Assembly (NCBI GenBank): GCA_963732585.1
Contig: CAVSZY010000001.1
Span: forward strand, 124,001-188,000
Direction of reading: 5' to 3'
Length of the DNA stretch: 64,000 nt
Source of the DNA: WLMZ01 sp963732585
GTDB lineage: Bacteria > Actinomycetota > Acidimicrobiia > Acidimicrobiales > Ilumatobacteraceae
The translations under genes and the position numbers were made by a program. The notes beneath the pieces are model-generated. The model worked only from the letters and a program-made list of their open reading frames with translations. It was not told where the DNA came from and searched no databases. Shown here one piece after another: positions 17,835 to 24,756 of this stretch (position 1 is its first letter; every line of letters starts with the position of its first letter).

Positions 17835-18602
17835 GTGCCCGTGACCTGGATCGATCCCCATTGTCATATCCATGACCAGCGCATCGTCGGTGGCGCTGCC
17901 GCCGCCGTGGAACGAGCCCGCGAGCGTGGCGTGACGACGATGATCACCGTCGGCTGCGACGAAGCGACCACCTTGGCCGCAATCGCCGTCGCCGAACAGT
18001 TCGACAACGTCTGGGCCAGCGCCGGATTACATCCCCACGACGCGGTCAACGGCACCGCAACGATCGTGCCGCTTCTCGATCACCCCAAGGTCGTCGCCGT
18101 CGGCGAATGCGGGCTCGACTACTACTACGACCATTCGCCGCGCGATGTCCAGCGCCGGGTCTTTGCCGAACACATTGCCCTGGCCAACGAGCGCGACATG
18201 CCGCTCATCATTCATAGCCGCGATGCCTGGGATGAGACCTTCGAGATCTTGGAAGAACACGGCACGCCGCGGCGAACGGTGTTTCACTGCTTTACGGGCA
18301 ATGTCGAGCAGGCGCAACGTTGTCTCGAACTCGGCGCCTATCTCAGTTTCTCCGGCATCGTCACCTTCAAAACAGCGCTCGACCTTCAGGAGGCAGCCCG
18401 CATCTGTCCGCTGGAGCGGATGATGGTGGAAACCGACAGCCCGTATTTGGCGCCACTTCCCTACCGAGGCAAACCAAACGAACCGGGCTACGTTCCCCTC
18501 GTCGGCGCGTTCATCGCCGAACTTCGTGGGGTTCCGGTCGAGGCGGTGGCCGAGGCTACGACCGCAGCGGCGCGGCTTGTATTCCCGGGTATCGCTCCGT
18601 AG
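17835..18602 (+). CDS. tatD: TatD-family metal-dependent DNase
   Basis: A 255-residue TIM-barrel hydrolase. Metal ligands are seen in DPHCHIHD, GECGLDYYYDHSPRDVQ, the IHSRDAWDE strand, FHCFTG and the late ETDSPYLAP. Members trim 3' ends of DNA and may edit D-aminoacyl-tRNA. The gene begins 8 bases after metG, with GTG at 17835 (a second GTG two codons later is possible). Confidence 0.95.
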   Translation: MPVTWIDPHCHIHDQRIVGGAAAAVERARERGVTTMITVGCDEATTLAAIAVAEQFDNVWASAGLHPHDAVNGTATIVPLLDHPKVVAVGECGLDYYYDHSPRDVQRRVFAEHIALANERDMPLIIHSRDAWDETFEILEEHGTPRRTVFHCFTGNVEQAQRCLELGAYLSFSGIVTFKTALDLQEAARICPLERMMVETDSPYLAPLPYRGKPNEPGYVPLVGAFIAELRGVPVEAVAEATTAAARLVFPGIAP

Positions 18603-18698
18603 CCTCAGAACAGTTGTTTTTCGGGCTCCAGCCCGGATGAGCCCCAGGAGTTCCCGCTGAACCTGAACGTCACCGATCGTCGGCGAATCGCCGTTGCG

Positions 18699-19163
18699 AT
18701 GGTTGTCACGGTGCTCCTGTTGACCGGCATGTGGATGCTCAACCGTGGTCCGACCACGCCGGCAGTCAGCCCAGCCGACGCCTCGACGCAGAGCCCCGTG
18801 CCGATCATCAGCGACCCCTTAGCACCAGAGAACCCGGTATTTCTCGAGGGCCCAACCACACCTGACAACCCGATCGTCGTGCAGATCGGCGTGCCCGCGC
18901 AGGACGACTCCAATCTGCTCGAAGGCCTGGCCGGATATCAGCGCACGGTCGGCTCCAATGTCGATACCTGCGCCTCGCACCTTGTGCCCTTCAACTCCAT
19001 CTTGACTGTCACCAACATCGCTAACGGTCGCGTGCTGAGCTGTGTCAACCGTGCTCCCGAGGTGCTTGGCAACGACCAGGTGCTGCTGTTGAGCATCGAC
19101 CAGTTCATCACCATTGCCGAGCTCGTCGACTCCCCAATCCACGTCAGTATCACCTGGCAATGA
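18699..19163 (+). CDS. Membrane-anchored DPBB (RlpA-like) protein at the rpfB position
   Basis: A ~154-residue protein with one N-terminal hydrophobic segment (VVTVLLLTGMWML), a Pro/Thr-rich linker, and a C-terminal double-psi beta-barrel-like domain (TCASHLVPFNSILTVTNIANGRVLSC). The place between tatD and rsmA is where other actinobacteria keep the resuscitation-promoting factor rpfB; this product lacks a lysozyme-like Rpf domain, so it may be a cut-down wall-binding relative. ATG at 18699 would leave almost no positive charge before the membrane segment; a CTG at 18657 or 18663 would add the more signal-like TDRRRIAVA stretch. The stop overlaps the rsmA start. Confidence 0.65.
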   Translation: MVVTVLLLTGMWMLNRGPTTPAVSPADASTQSPVPIISDPLAPENPVFLEGPTTPDNPIVVQIGVPAQDDSNLLEGLAGYQRTVGSNVDTCASHLVPFNSILTVTNIANGRVLSCVNRAPEVLGNDQVLLLSIDQFITIAELVDSPIHVSITWQ

Positions 19164-19987
19164 CGCTGTCGCGGCGCGATATCGCGGCTCTGCTCGCCGA
19201 CAACGGTCTCGCTCCACGGCGAGCCTTTGGACAGAACTTCGTCGGCGATCCCAACACCGTTCGGCGCATCGCCCGCCTCGCCCAGCTCCGAGCTGGCGAC
19301 CATGTGGTCGAGATCGGGGCCGGGCTTGGGTCGTTGACCTTGGCCTTGGCGGAAACCGGGGCAACGGTGACGGCGATCGAAATCGACCGCGACATCGTCC
19401 CAGTGCTGCGCACCGTCGTCGCCGACCAACCGTCGATCACAGTGGTCGAGGGCGACGCCCAGGAACTCGATTTCACCGAGATCCTCGCCGGCCACCCCAA
19501 CTGGACGCTGGTCGCCAACCTGCCGTACAACGTCGGCACGCCGCTGGTCATGGATCTGCTCGACGAAGTGCCGGTGATCACTCGGATGCTGGTGATGGTG
19601 CAACGCGAAGTCGCCGAGCGCATGGTCGCGCAACCGTCGACCCCCGCCTATGGGGCGGTGACGGTCAAGGTCGCCTACTGGGCGACGGCGAAGATCGTCG
19701 GCTATGTGCCGGCGACGGTGTTCGTACCGCAGCCAAAGGTGGAAAGCGCTTTAGTGCAGATCACCCGTCGCCCGACCCCGGCCGTCACCTGTGCCCCCGA
19801 CGCCTTGTTCAGGTTGGTCAAAACGGGATTCACCCACCGCCGCAAGATGCTGCGCGGCACGATCGGTTCGCTTGTCGACGCCGAGGCCTTCGAGCGCGCG
19901 GGCATCCAACCAACGGCGCGCCCAGAAGAGCTCGATGTCGCCGCCTGGGGGCGCCTCGTCGAGGCCATCGAGGAGCGCCAGCCGTGA
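19160..19987 (+). CDS. rsmA: 16S rRNA dimethyladenosine methyltransferase
   Basis: A 275-residue KsgA-type enzyme that dimethylates A1518 and A1519. It shows the N-terminal GQNFVGDPN, the SAM motif VVEIGAGLGSLT, the acidic motif TAIEIDRD, the catalytic NLPYNVGTP, and the C-terminal FVPQPKVESALV and HRRKMLRGT. The start codon overlaps the upstream stop, and its own stop overlaps the ispE start (GTGA), so three genes are coupled. Confidence 0.96.
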   Translation: MTLSRRDIAALLADNGLAPRRAFGQNFVGDPNTVRRIARLAQLRAGDHVVEIGAGLGSLTLALAETGATVTAIEIDRDIVPVLRTVVADQPSITVVEGDAQELDFTEILAGHPNWTLVANLPYNVGTPLVMDLLDEVPVITRMLVMVQREVAERMVAQPSTPAYGAVTVKVAYWATAKIVGYVPATVFVPQPKVESALVQITRRPTPAVTCAPDALFRLVKTGFTHRRKMLRGTIGSLVDAEAFERAGIQPTARPEELDVAAWGRLVEAIEERQP

Positions 19988-20724
19988 CCTCCACGGTCAT
20001 GGCCCCCGCCAAGCTGACCTTGTCGCTGCGGGTCACCGGCGTGCGCTCCGATGGCTACCACCTGATCGACGCCGAGATGGTCACCCTCGACTTCGCCGAC
20101 GTCGTACACATCGATTCCGTGGAACCGGAAAGCGAAACACAACTCAGCGCCTCGGGCCCCTATTGCGCGGGCATGCCGCTCGACGCCAGCAACCTCGCCG
20201 CCAAGGCCCTGCGCCTCTGCGGACGCAGCGCACGCGTCCATATCGACAAACACATTCCCCACGGCGGCGGACTCGGCGGCGGTTCTGCCGACGCCGCCGC
20301 CGTGTTGCGTTGGGCCGGTTTCGACGACCTCACCCGGGCCGCCGGCATCGGCGCCGACATCGCCTTTTGCCTCGTCGGCGGGCGGGCCCGGGTACGCGGC
20401 ATCGGCGAAGTGATCGAACCACTCGCCGCGCAACCGCAGCGCTTGACGTTGATCTTGCCGCCGCTGGCCTGCAGCACTCCGGCGGTCTATCGCGCCTGGG
20501 ATCGCCTCGGCGAACCCACAGGCGACCACTTCAACGACCTGGAACCGGCTGTGATCGAGCTCTATCCGCAGATGGCCGCGTGGCGCACACGGATCGAAAC
20601 GGTCAGCGGTCAACGGCCACGTTTGGCCGGCAGCGGATCAACCTGGTTCATCTTTGGGCACCATGGCGAGCTCGTCGACGGGCTTGGCGATGCTGCGGTG
20701 ATCTTGACGAGCACCCGCCCGTAG
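19984..20724 (+). CDS. ispE: 4-diphosphocytidyl-2-C-methyl-D-erythritol kinase
   Basis: A 246-residue GHMP kinase acting in the MEP isoprenoid pathway. It begins APAKLTLSLRVTGVRSDGYH, has the ATP motif PHGGGLGGGSADAA, ADIAFCLVGG, and the C-terminal LAGSGSTWFIF. It is roughly 50 residues shorter than typical enzymes; the shortening appears in the middle and C-terminal subdomain, while catalytic motifs are kept. GTG at 19984 is used because of the 4-base overlap with rsmA; ATG at 19999 is an alternative. Confidence 0.93.
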   Translation: MTSTVMAPAKLTLSLRVTGVRSDGYHLIDAEMVTLDFADVVHIDSVEPESETQLSASGPYCAGMPLDASNLAAKALRLCGRSARVHIDKHIPHGGGLGGGSADAAAVLRWAGFDDLTRAAGIGADIAFCLVGGRARVRGIGEVIEPLAAQPQRLTLILPPLACSTPAVYRAWDRLGEPTGDHFNDLEPAVIELYPQMAAWRTRIETVSGQRPRLAGSGSTWFIFGHHGELVDGLGDAAVILTSTRP

Positions 20725-20733
20725 ACGCGACAA

Positions 20734-20772
20734 CGACCGCACGCCGGTTGGACTTGCCAACGGGTGCGGTCG
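20734..20772. terminator. Hairpin between convergent ispE and bS22
   Basis: CGACCGCAC and GTGCGGTCG form a perfect 9-base-pair outer stem and CCGGTTGG/CCAACGG extend it with two bulged bases around the loop ACTTG. It sits between two convergent genes, so it could serve both. There is no U-run on the plus strand. Confidence 0.55.
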
Positions 20773-20808
20773 CCGAGCACCAACCCGCCGAAGCGGGGAA
20801 CTTGGTTG

Positions 20809-20901
20809 TTACTTCTTGCGCTGGTGGCGTGTACGACGCAGCAACTTCTTGTGCTTCTTCTTGCGCATGCGCTTGCGACGCTTCTTGATCAGAGAACCCA
20901 T
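20809..20901 (-). CDS. Small ribosomal subunit protein bS22 (30 aa)
   Basis: A 93-base frame (ATG 20899-20901, TAA 20809-20811) encodes a 30-residue basic peptide: it starts MGSLIKKRRKRM and has the core KKLLRRTRHQ. This matches, from memory, bS22 of mycobacterial ribosomes, a 33-residue peptide also known as an AURKAIP1/COX24-domain protein. It is convergent with ispE and divergent from the tRNA-Gln gene. Too short for standard gene calling, but the match in length, charge and motif order is strong. Confidence 0.85.
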   Translation of the reverse strand: MGSLIKKRRKRMRKKKHKKLLRRTRHQRKK

Positions 20902-21029
20902 AAGTTGTTCACGCTAGCGCCACGTAGCCACCGCGACCAACCCCTCGCCGGAGACGGGCACGAGGTTTACAGAACGGCAATCAAAGATTGGTGACGGCGT
21001 CGCATTCCGATACCGTGAGAGGGGCTCTC

Positions 21030-21100
21030 TCCGGGGTCGTTCAATGGTAGGACATCGGTTTTTGGTGCCGTCTATAGGGGTTCGAGTCCTCTCCCCGGAA
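21030..21100 (+). tRNA. tRNA-Gln (TTG anticodon)
   Basis: The 7-base acceptor stem TCCGGGG pairs perfectly with CCCCGGA at 21093-21099, followed by discriminator A at 21100. The anticodon loop is TTTTGGT, giving anticodon TTG, which reads CAA. The T arm AGGGG-TTCGAGT-CCTCT and a D arm containing AATGGTAGGA are present. The first anticodon-stem pair is a T-T mismatch. CCA is not encoded, as is common in actinobacteria. Confidence 0.9.
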
Positions 21101-21139
21101 CTCGCGCGAACATAAGTCCCCGACCTGCCGAAAGCTCTC

Positions 21140-22237
21140 ATGACAGTCTCCGCCATCGTTCTTGCCGCCGGACAGGGCACAAGGATGCGCTCAGCTCGCC
21201 CAAAGCCCCTGCACATGATCTGCGGTCGGGGCATCGTCATGCACGTCATTCACGCCCTCGCCGATCTCGATGTGGAGCGCACGGTGGTCGTCGTTGGGCA
21301 CGGTGCCGAACAGGTGACTCGCAAGGTTTCAGCGCAAGCGCCCGACTGGGCGCACGTCAGCTTCGTCGAGCAGGTCGTGCAGCGCGGCACCGGCGACGCG
21401 GCGATGGTCGGGCTCGGCGGCTTTCCCGGTGACGATCTCGACGACGATTCAACGGTGCTCATCCTGCCCGGTGACGCCCCGCTGTTGCAGCCGGAAACGC
21501 TCAACTCGCTCGTCGCTCTGCACGTCGCCAACGGCTACGCGGCGACATTGTTGACGTCGGTGATGGACGACCCCACCGGCTACGGCCGAGTGATTCGGGC
21601 CCCTTCGAAAACGGGTGATGGCCGAGTGCTGCGCATTGTCGAACAACGCGATGCAACCATCGAAGAACTCGCCGTCAACGAGGTCAACACCAGCATCTAC
21701 GCCTTTCGTCGCGATTTGCTCGGCCCGGCGTTACGCCATATCACGCCAGACAATTCCCAGGGCGAGTACTACCTCACCGACGTCATCAGCGTGCTCGGCT
21801 CGATGGGCCACCAGATCGGTGCGATCAGCGCCCCGCCCAGCGAGACAGCCGGGATCAACGATCGTTGGCAGTTGGCCTTGGCCGAGCGTGAGCTGCGCGC
21901 CCGCACCAACCGCCATTGGCTGCTCAACGGGGTGACGATGCTCGACCCGCGGCAAACCTTCATCGATGTCACGGTGCAACTGGGACGCGACGTCACGTTG
22001 TTTCCCGGTGTGATCCTGCAGGGTTCGACGACGATCGGCGATGGCTGCGAAATCGGGCCCGATACCCGCCTGGTCGACTGCACCGTGGAAGCCGAGTGCA
22101 CCATCGAGCACACGGTCGGTCGTGAATCAACAGTCGGTACGGGGGCCACGGTCGGGCCGTACGCCCACCTCCCTGCAGGCAGCGCGGTGGCTGCCGGATC
22201 CACAACCGGCGCCTTTCACACGGCCTCGGCGAAGTAG
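21140..22237 (+). CDS. glmU: GlmU-like UDP-GlcNAc pyrophosphorylase, acetyltransferase half truncated
   Basis: A 365-residue protein. Residues 1-230 are a full uridylyltransferase domain (LAAGQGTRM, VEQVVQRGTGDA, LPGDAPLL, GYGRVIR, NEVNTSIYAF, GEYYLTD). Left-handed beta-helix repeats start near residue 255 (TFIDVTVQLGRDVTLFPGVILQG) but the chain stops just after VGPYAHLPAGSAVAAGSTTGAF. Normal GlmU continues another ~100 residues containing the acetyl-CoA site and catalytic His, Tyr, Asn and Lys. No remnant of that half is visible before prs. So this protein can plausibly make UDP-GlcNAc from GlcNAc-1-P but not acetylate GlcN-1-P. Confidence 0.85.
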   Translation: MTVSAIVLAAGQGTRMRSARPKPLHMICGRGIVMHVIHALADLDVERTVVVVGHGAEQVTRKVSAQAPDWAHVSFVEQVVQRGTGDAAMVGLGGFPGDDLDDDSTVLILPGDAPLLQPETLNSLVALHVANGYAATLLTSVMDDPTGYGRVIRAPSKTGDGRVLRIVEQRDATIEELAVNEVNTSIYAFRRDLLGPALRHITPDNSQGEYYLTDVISVLGSMGHQIGAISAPPSETAGINDRWQLALAERELRARTNRHWLLNGVTMLDPRQTFIDVTVQLGRDVTLFPGVILQGSTTIGDGCEIGPDTRLVDCTVEAECTIEHTVGRESTVGTGATVGPYAHLPAGSAVAAGSTTGAFHTASAK

Positions 22238-22271
22238 TCGCACCATGCCCGTTTCGGAGGTTCCAGAATCC

Positions 22272-23264
22272 ATGGAGAAGGTCACCACAAAGCGGTTGTC
22301 GCTGTACTCGGGGCTCACCCATCCCGACCTGGCCGCCGAGGTCGCCAACCATCTCGGGATCGGTCTCGGCGATCCCAACGTGGTCACGTTCTCCAACGGC
22401 GAGATTCGTCCACGGTTCACCGAGAGCGTGCGTGGCTGCGATGTGTTCGTCATGCAGACCCACTTCGGGGTCAACGGTCGCAGCATCAACGACTCGATCA
22501 TGGAGCAACTGATCATGATCGATGCGGCCAACCGAGCCTCCGCGAAGCGGATCACGGCCGTCTGTCCGTTCTATGGCTACGCCCGCCAAGATCGCAAGGC
22601 TGAAGGGCGCGAGCCGATCACCGCCCGCTTGGTAGCCGATCTGTTTCGTGCCGCCGGCGCCAAGCGGATGGTTTCGATCGACCTGCACAGCGGGCAAATC
22701 CAAGGATTTTTCGACGGCCCAGTCGATCACCTCACGGCGCTGCCGGTGCTGGAGAAGTATGTGCGCAGCAACGCCGCCGAGGGCATGGTCATCGTCTCCC
22801 CCGATGCCGGTCGGGTGAAGGTTGCCGAGCGTTTCGCCCAGCACCTGTCGAATATGAATGCCGATGTCGCCTTCATCAACAAGCGCCGCCCGAAAGGGAC
22901 GACGAATGTAGCCGAGGCCAAGGAAGTCATCGGCGACGTCGCTGGGCGTTTGTGCATCATCACCGACGACATGATCGACACTGGCGGCACGGTCACCTCG
23001 GCCGCCGAGCTGTTGCTCAATCGAGGCGCCTCGGAGGTGTGGGTCATGGCCACCCACGGCGTGCTCTCCGGACCGGCCGTCGAGCGCCTGCGCACCTCGC
23101 CGATCACCCGCGTGGTGTTGACCAACACGTTGCCGCTGCCGGGTAAGGACGTCATTCCGCAGCTCGAGGTGCTCTCCATCGCCCCGATCATTGCCGAAGC
23201 GCTGTCGGCTGTGTTCGACGACACCAGCGTCAGCGAAATCTTCGGCGGCGAGAATCAGGCCTAA
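22272..23264 (+). CDS. prs: Ribose-phosphate pyrophosphokinase
   Basis: About 330 residues, PRPP synthase making phosphoribosyl diphosphate from ribose-5-phosphate and ATP. Visible are the FSNGEIRPRF loop, YARQDRKAEGREPI, the metal/ATP site DLHSGQIQGFF, SPDAGRVKVAE, and the PRPP-binding ITDDMIDTGGT. ATG at 22272 fits the usual length and follows a GGAGG with long spacing (11 bases); ATG at 22245 would add nine residues. It lies 34 bases after glmU, the same order as in other actinobacteria. Confidence 0.95.
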   Translation: MEKVTTKRLSLYSGLTHPDLAAEVANHLGIGLGDPNVVTFSNGEIRPRFTESVRGCDVFVMQTHFGVNGRSINDSIMEQLIMIDAANRASAKRITAVCPFYGYARQDRKAEGREPITARLVADLFRAAGAKRMVSIDLHSGQIQGFFDGPVDHLTALPVLEKYVRSNAAEGMVIVSPDAGRVKVAERFAQHLSNMNADVAFINKRRPKGTTNVAEAKEVIGDVAGRLCIITDDMIDTGGTVTSAAELLLNRGASEVWVMATHGVLSGPAVERLRTSPITRVVLTNTLPLPGKDVIPQLEVLSIAPIIAEALSAVFDDTSVSEIFGGENQA

Positions 23265-23333
23265 GGGCTGATCGCGGCGTAGCAATCAGCGACACCTCGC
23301 CGGTAAGCTCGTCAACCGTTCTTTCAACGAACT

Positions 23334-23357
23334 GCCCACCTCTCAGCGCCTGTGGGC
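23334..23357 (+). promoter_or_regulatory. Leader hairpin abutting the rplY ribosome site
   Basis: GCCCAC and GTGGGC form a perfect 6-bp stem separated by 12 bases. The 3' arm ends exactly one base before GGAGG (23358-23362), the rplY Shine-Dalgarno. Such a structure could modulate initiation of this r-protein gene; there is no direct evidence. Confidence 0.35.
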
Positions 23358-23369
23358 GGAGGATTTATC

Positions 23370-23993
23370 ATGTCGCAGACAACACTCGTAGCAACCACTG
23401 GTCGGACCACCGGATCGCCGGCTTCGCGCCGGTTGCGCAATGCCGATCAGATCCCCGCCGTCATCTATGGCCAGGGCATGACGCCGATCAGCATCGCTGT
23501 CGCCCGTCGCGATCTGCGCCTCGCTCTCAGCGGTCCGGCAGGCTTCAACACCGTGCTCTCGCTCGAGGTCGACGGCAAGAAGTTTCCGGCGGTTGTCAAG
23601 CAGGTGCAGCGTCACCCGGTCAAGCGCAACGTCGCTCATGTCGACTTCCTACAAGTCAACATGAAGGAAGAATTGACGGTTTCGGTGCCGGTTCGCCTCG
23701 AAGGCGAAGCCAAGGCCGTGTTGGCCAGCAACGGTCTCGTCGACCCAGCTGTCGACACCATCGAAGTCGTCTGCACCCCAGACAACATGCCCAACGAGTT
23801 CGTCATCGACGTCACCAACATGCAGCCTGGCGATGTCATCCGCCTCGGCGACTTGCCGATGCCGAAGGGCGTCACCGCCACCGGCGAGCCGGAGATGGCC
23901 GTGGTCACGGCGATTCACGGCAGCGTTGAAGAGCCAGAGACGGCAGTCGCTGCCAGCGATGGCGACGCCTCCGAAGCTCCTGCAGCCGAGTAA
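23370..23993 (+). CDS. rplY: 50S ribosomal protein bL25 (CTC/Ctc form)
   Basis: A 207-residue long-form bL25: an N-terminal 5S-rRNA-binding domain (SRRLRNADQIPAVIYGQG, VKQVQRHPVKRNVAHVDFLQV) plus the C-terminal CTC domain and an acidic/Ala-rich tail (EEPETAVAASDGDASEAPAAE). ATG at 23370 is set by GGAGG 7 bases upstream; a GTG at 23352 in frame lies before that site. The pth gene starts 6 bases downstream, the usual neighbour. Confidence 0.95.
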   Translation: MSQTTLVATTGRTTGSPASRRLRNADQIPAVIYGQGMTPISIAVARRDLRLALSGPAGFNTVLSLEVDGKKFPAVVKQVQRHPVKRNVAHVDFLQVNMKEELTVSVPVRLEGEAKAVLASNGLVDPAVDTIEVVCTPDNMPNEFVIDVTNMQPGDVIRLGDLPMPKGVTATGEPEMAVVTAIHGSVEEPETAVAASDGDASEAPAAE

Positions 23994-23999
23994 GCCCGC

Positions 24000-24617
24000 A
24001 TGGCGTTGTTCGGTCGCGCCGAGCGGTCGGAACGACGCGGCACACCGATCGATTTTCTGATCGTCGGTTTGGGAAACCCTGGCAAGGAATACGCCCGCAC
24101 CCGCCACAACGTGGGTGAGGAGGCCATGGCCCTTATCGTCCAGCGCGCTGGTGGCCAGCTCAAGGCTGGCCGTGACAAGGCGCTCGTCGCCGAGTTGACG
24201 GTGCACGACAAGCGATGTGTGCTGGCCTTCCCGCTGACCTACATGAACGAGTCCGGTCAAGCCGTCGCCGCCTTGTGTCGCCGCTTCGCGATCGATGACC
24301 CCGGGCAACTGATCGTCATTCACGACGAACTCGACCTGGAACCAGCTGTGGTGCGGGTCAAAGTCGGCGGCGGTCTCGCCGGGCACAACGGGTTGCGCAG
24401 TATCACCGCCCATCTCAAGACGCAGGACTACGTGCGCGTCCGGATCGGCGTCGGCAAGCCACCTTCCAAAGAGCGCGGCGCCAATCACGTGCTCTCCAAA
24501 CTCGGCAAGGCCGAGCGCGAAGAACTGGATGTCGCTGTGCAGTTGGCCGCCGACGCGGTGGAACGCATCGTTGCCGCTGGTCCCGCCGAAGCAATGCAGC
24601 AGTTCAACACCCGCTAA
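24000..24617 (+). CDS. pth: Peptidyl-tRNA hydrolase
   Basis: A 205-residue enzyme that releases peptidyl-tRNA. Motifs are GLGNPGKEYARTRHNVG with catalytic His at residue 36, PLTYMNESG, VIHDELDLE with the catalytic Asp and GGGLAGHNGLRSI. An N-terminal extension of about 16 residues precedes the conserved strand. It follows rplY in the same transcript. Confidence 0.96.
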   Translation: MALFGRAERSERRGTPIDFLIVGLGNPGKEYARTRHNVGEEAMALIVQRAGGQLKAGRDKALVAELTVHDKRCVLAFPLTYMNESGQAVAALCRRFAIDDPGQLIVIHDELDLEPAVVRVKVGGGLAGHNGLRSITAHLKTQDYVRVRIGVGKPPSKERGANHVLSKLGKAEREELDVAVQLAADAVERIVAAGPAEAMQQFNTR

Positions 24618-24626
24618 ACCCGCGTT

Positions 24627-24670
24627 CCTGTCACGAATTGTTTCATGGGGGTGAAATCAATGGTGACAGG
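24627..24670. repeat. 44-base interrupted palindrome between pth and mfd
   Basis: CCTGTCAC and GTGACAGG are perfect 8-base arms; inside them ATTG/CAAT and TTTCA/TGAAA also pair around a TGGGGG loop, with only small bulges. It starts 9 bases after the pth stop. It could be a transcription terminator for the rplY-pth unit (no U-run) or a regulator-binding/cruciform site ahead of mfd. Confidence 0.6.
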
Positions 24671-24756
24671 AGGCGTTGTGGCGGCGAGGTTGGTCGACGG
24701 ATCAGGGCCACCGGCACCGAGCGCCGCCGGATCGCTCCGCTACCCTGGTCGAGCCC

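Noticed and set aside
21993..23285. 430-residue minus-strand frame opposite prs
   Set aside because: Shadow of the conserved prs gene.
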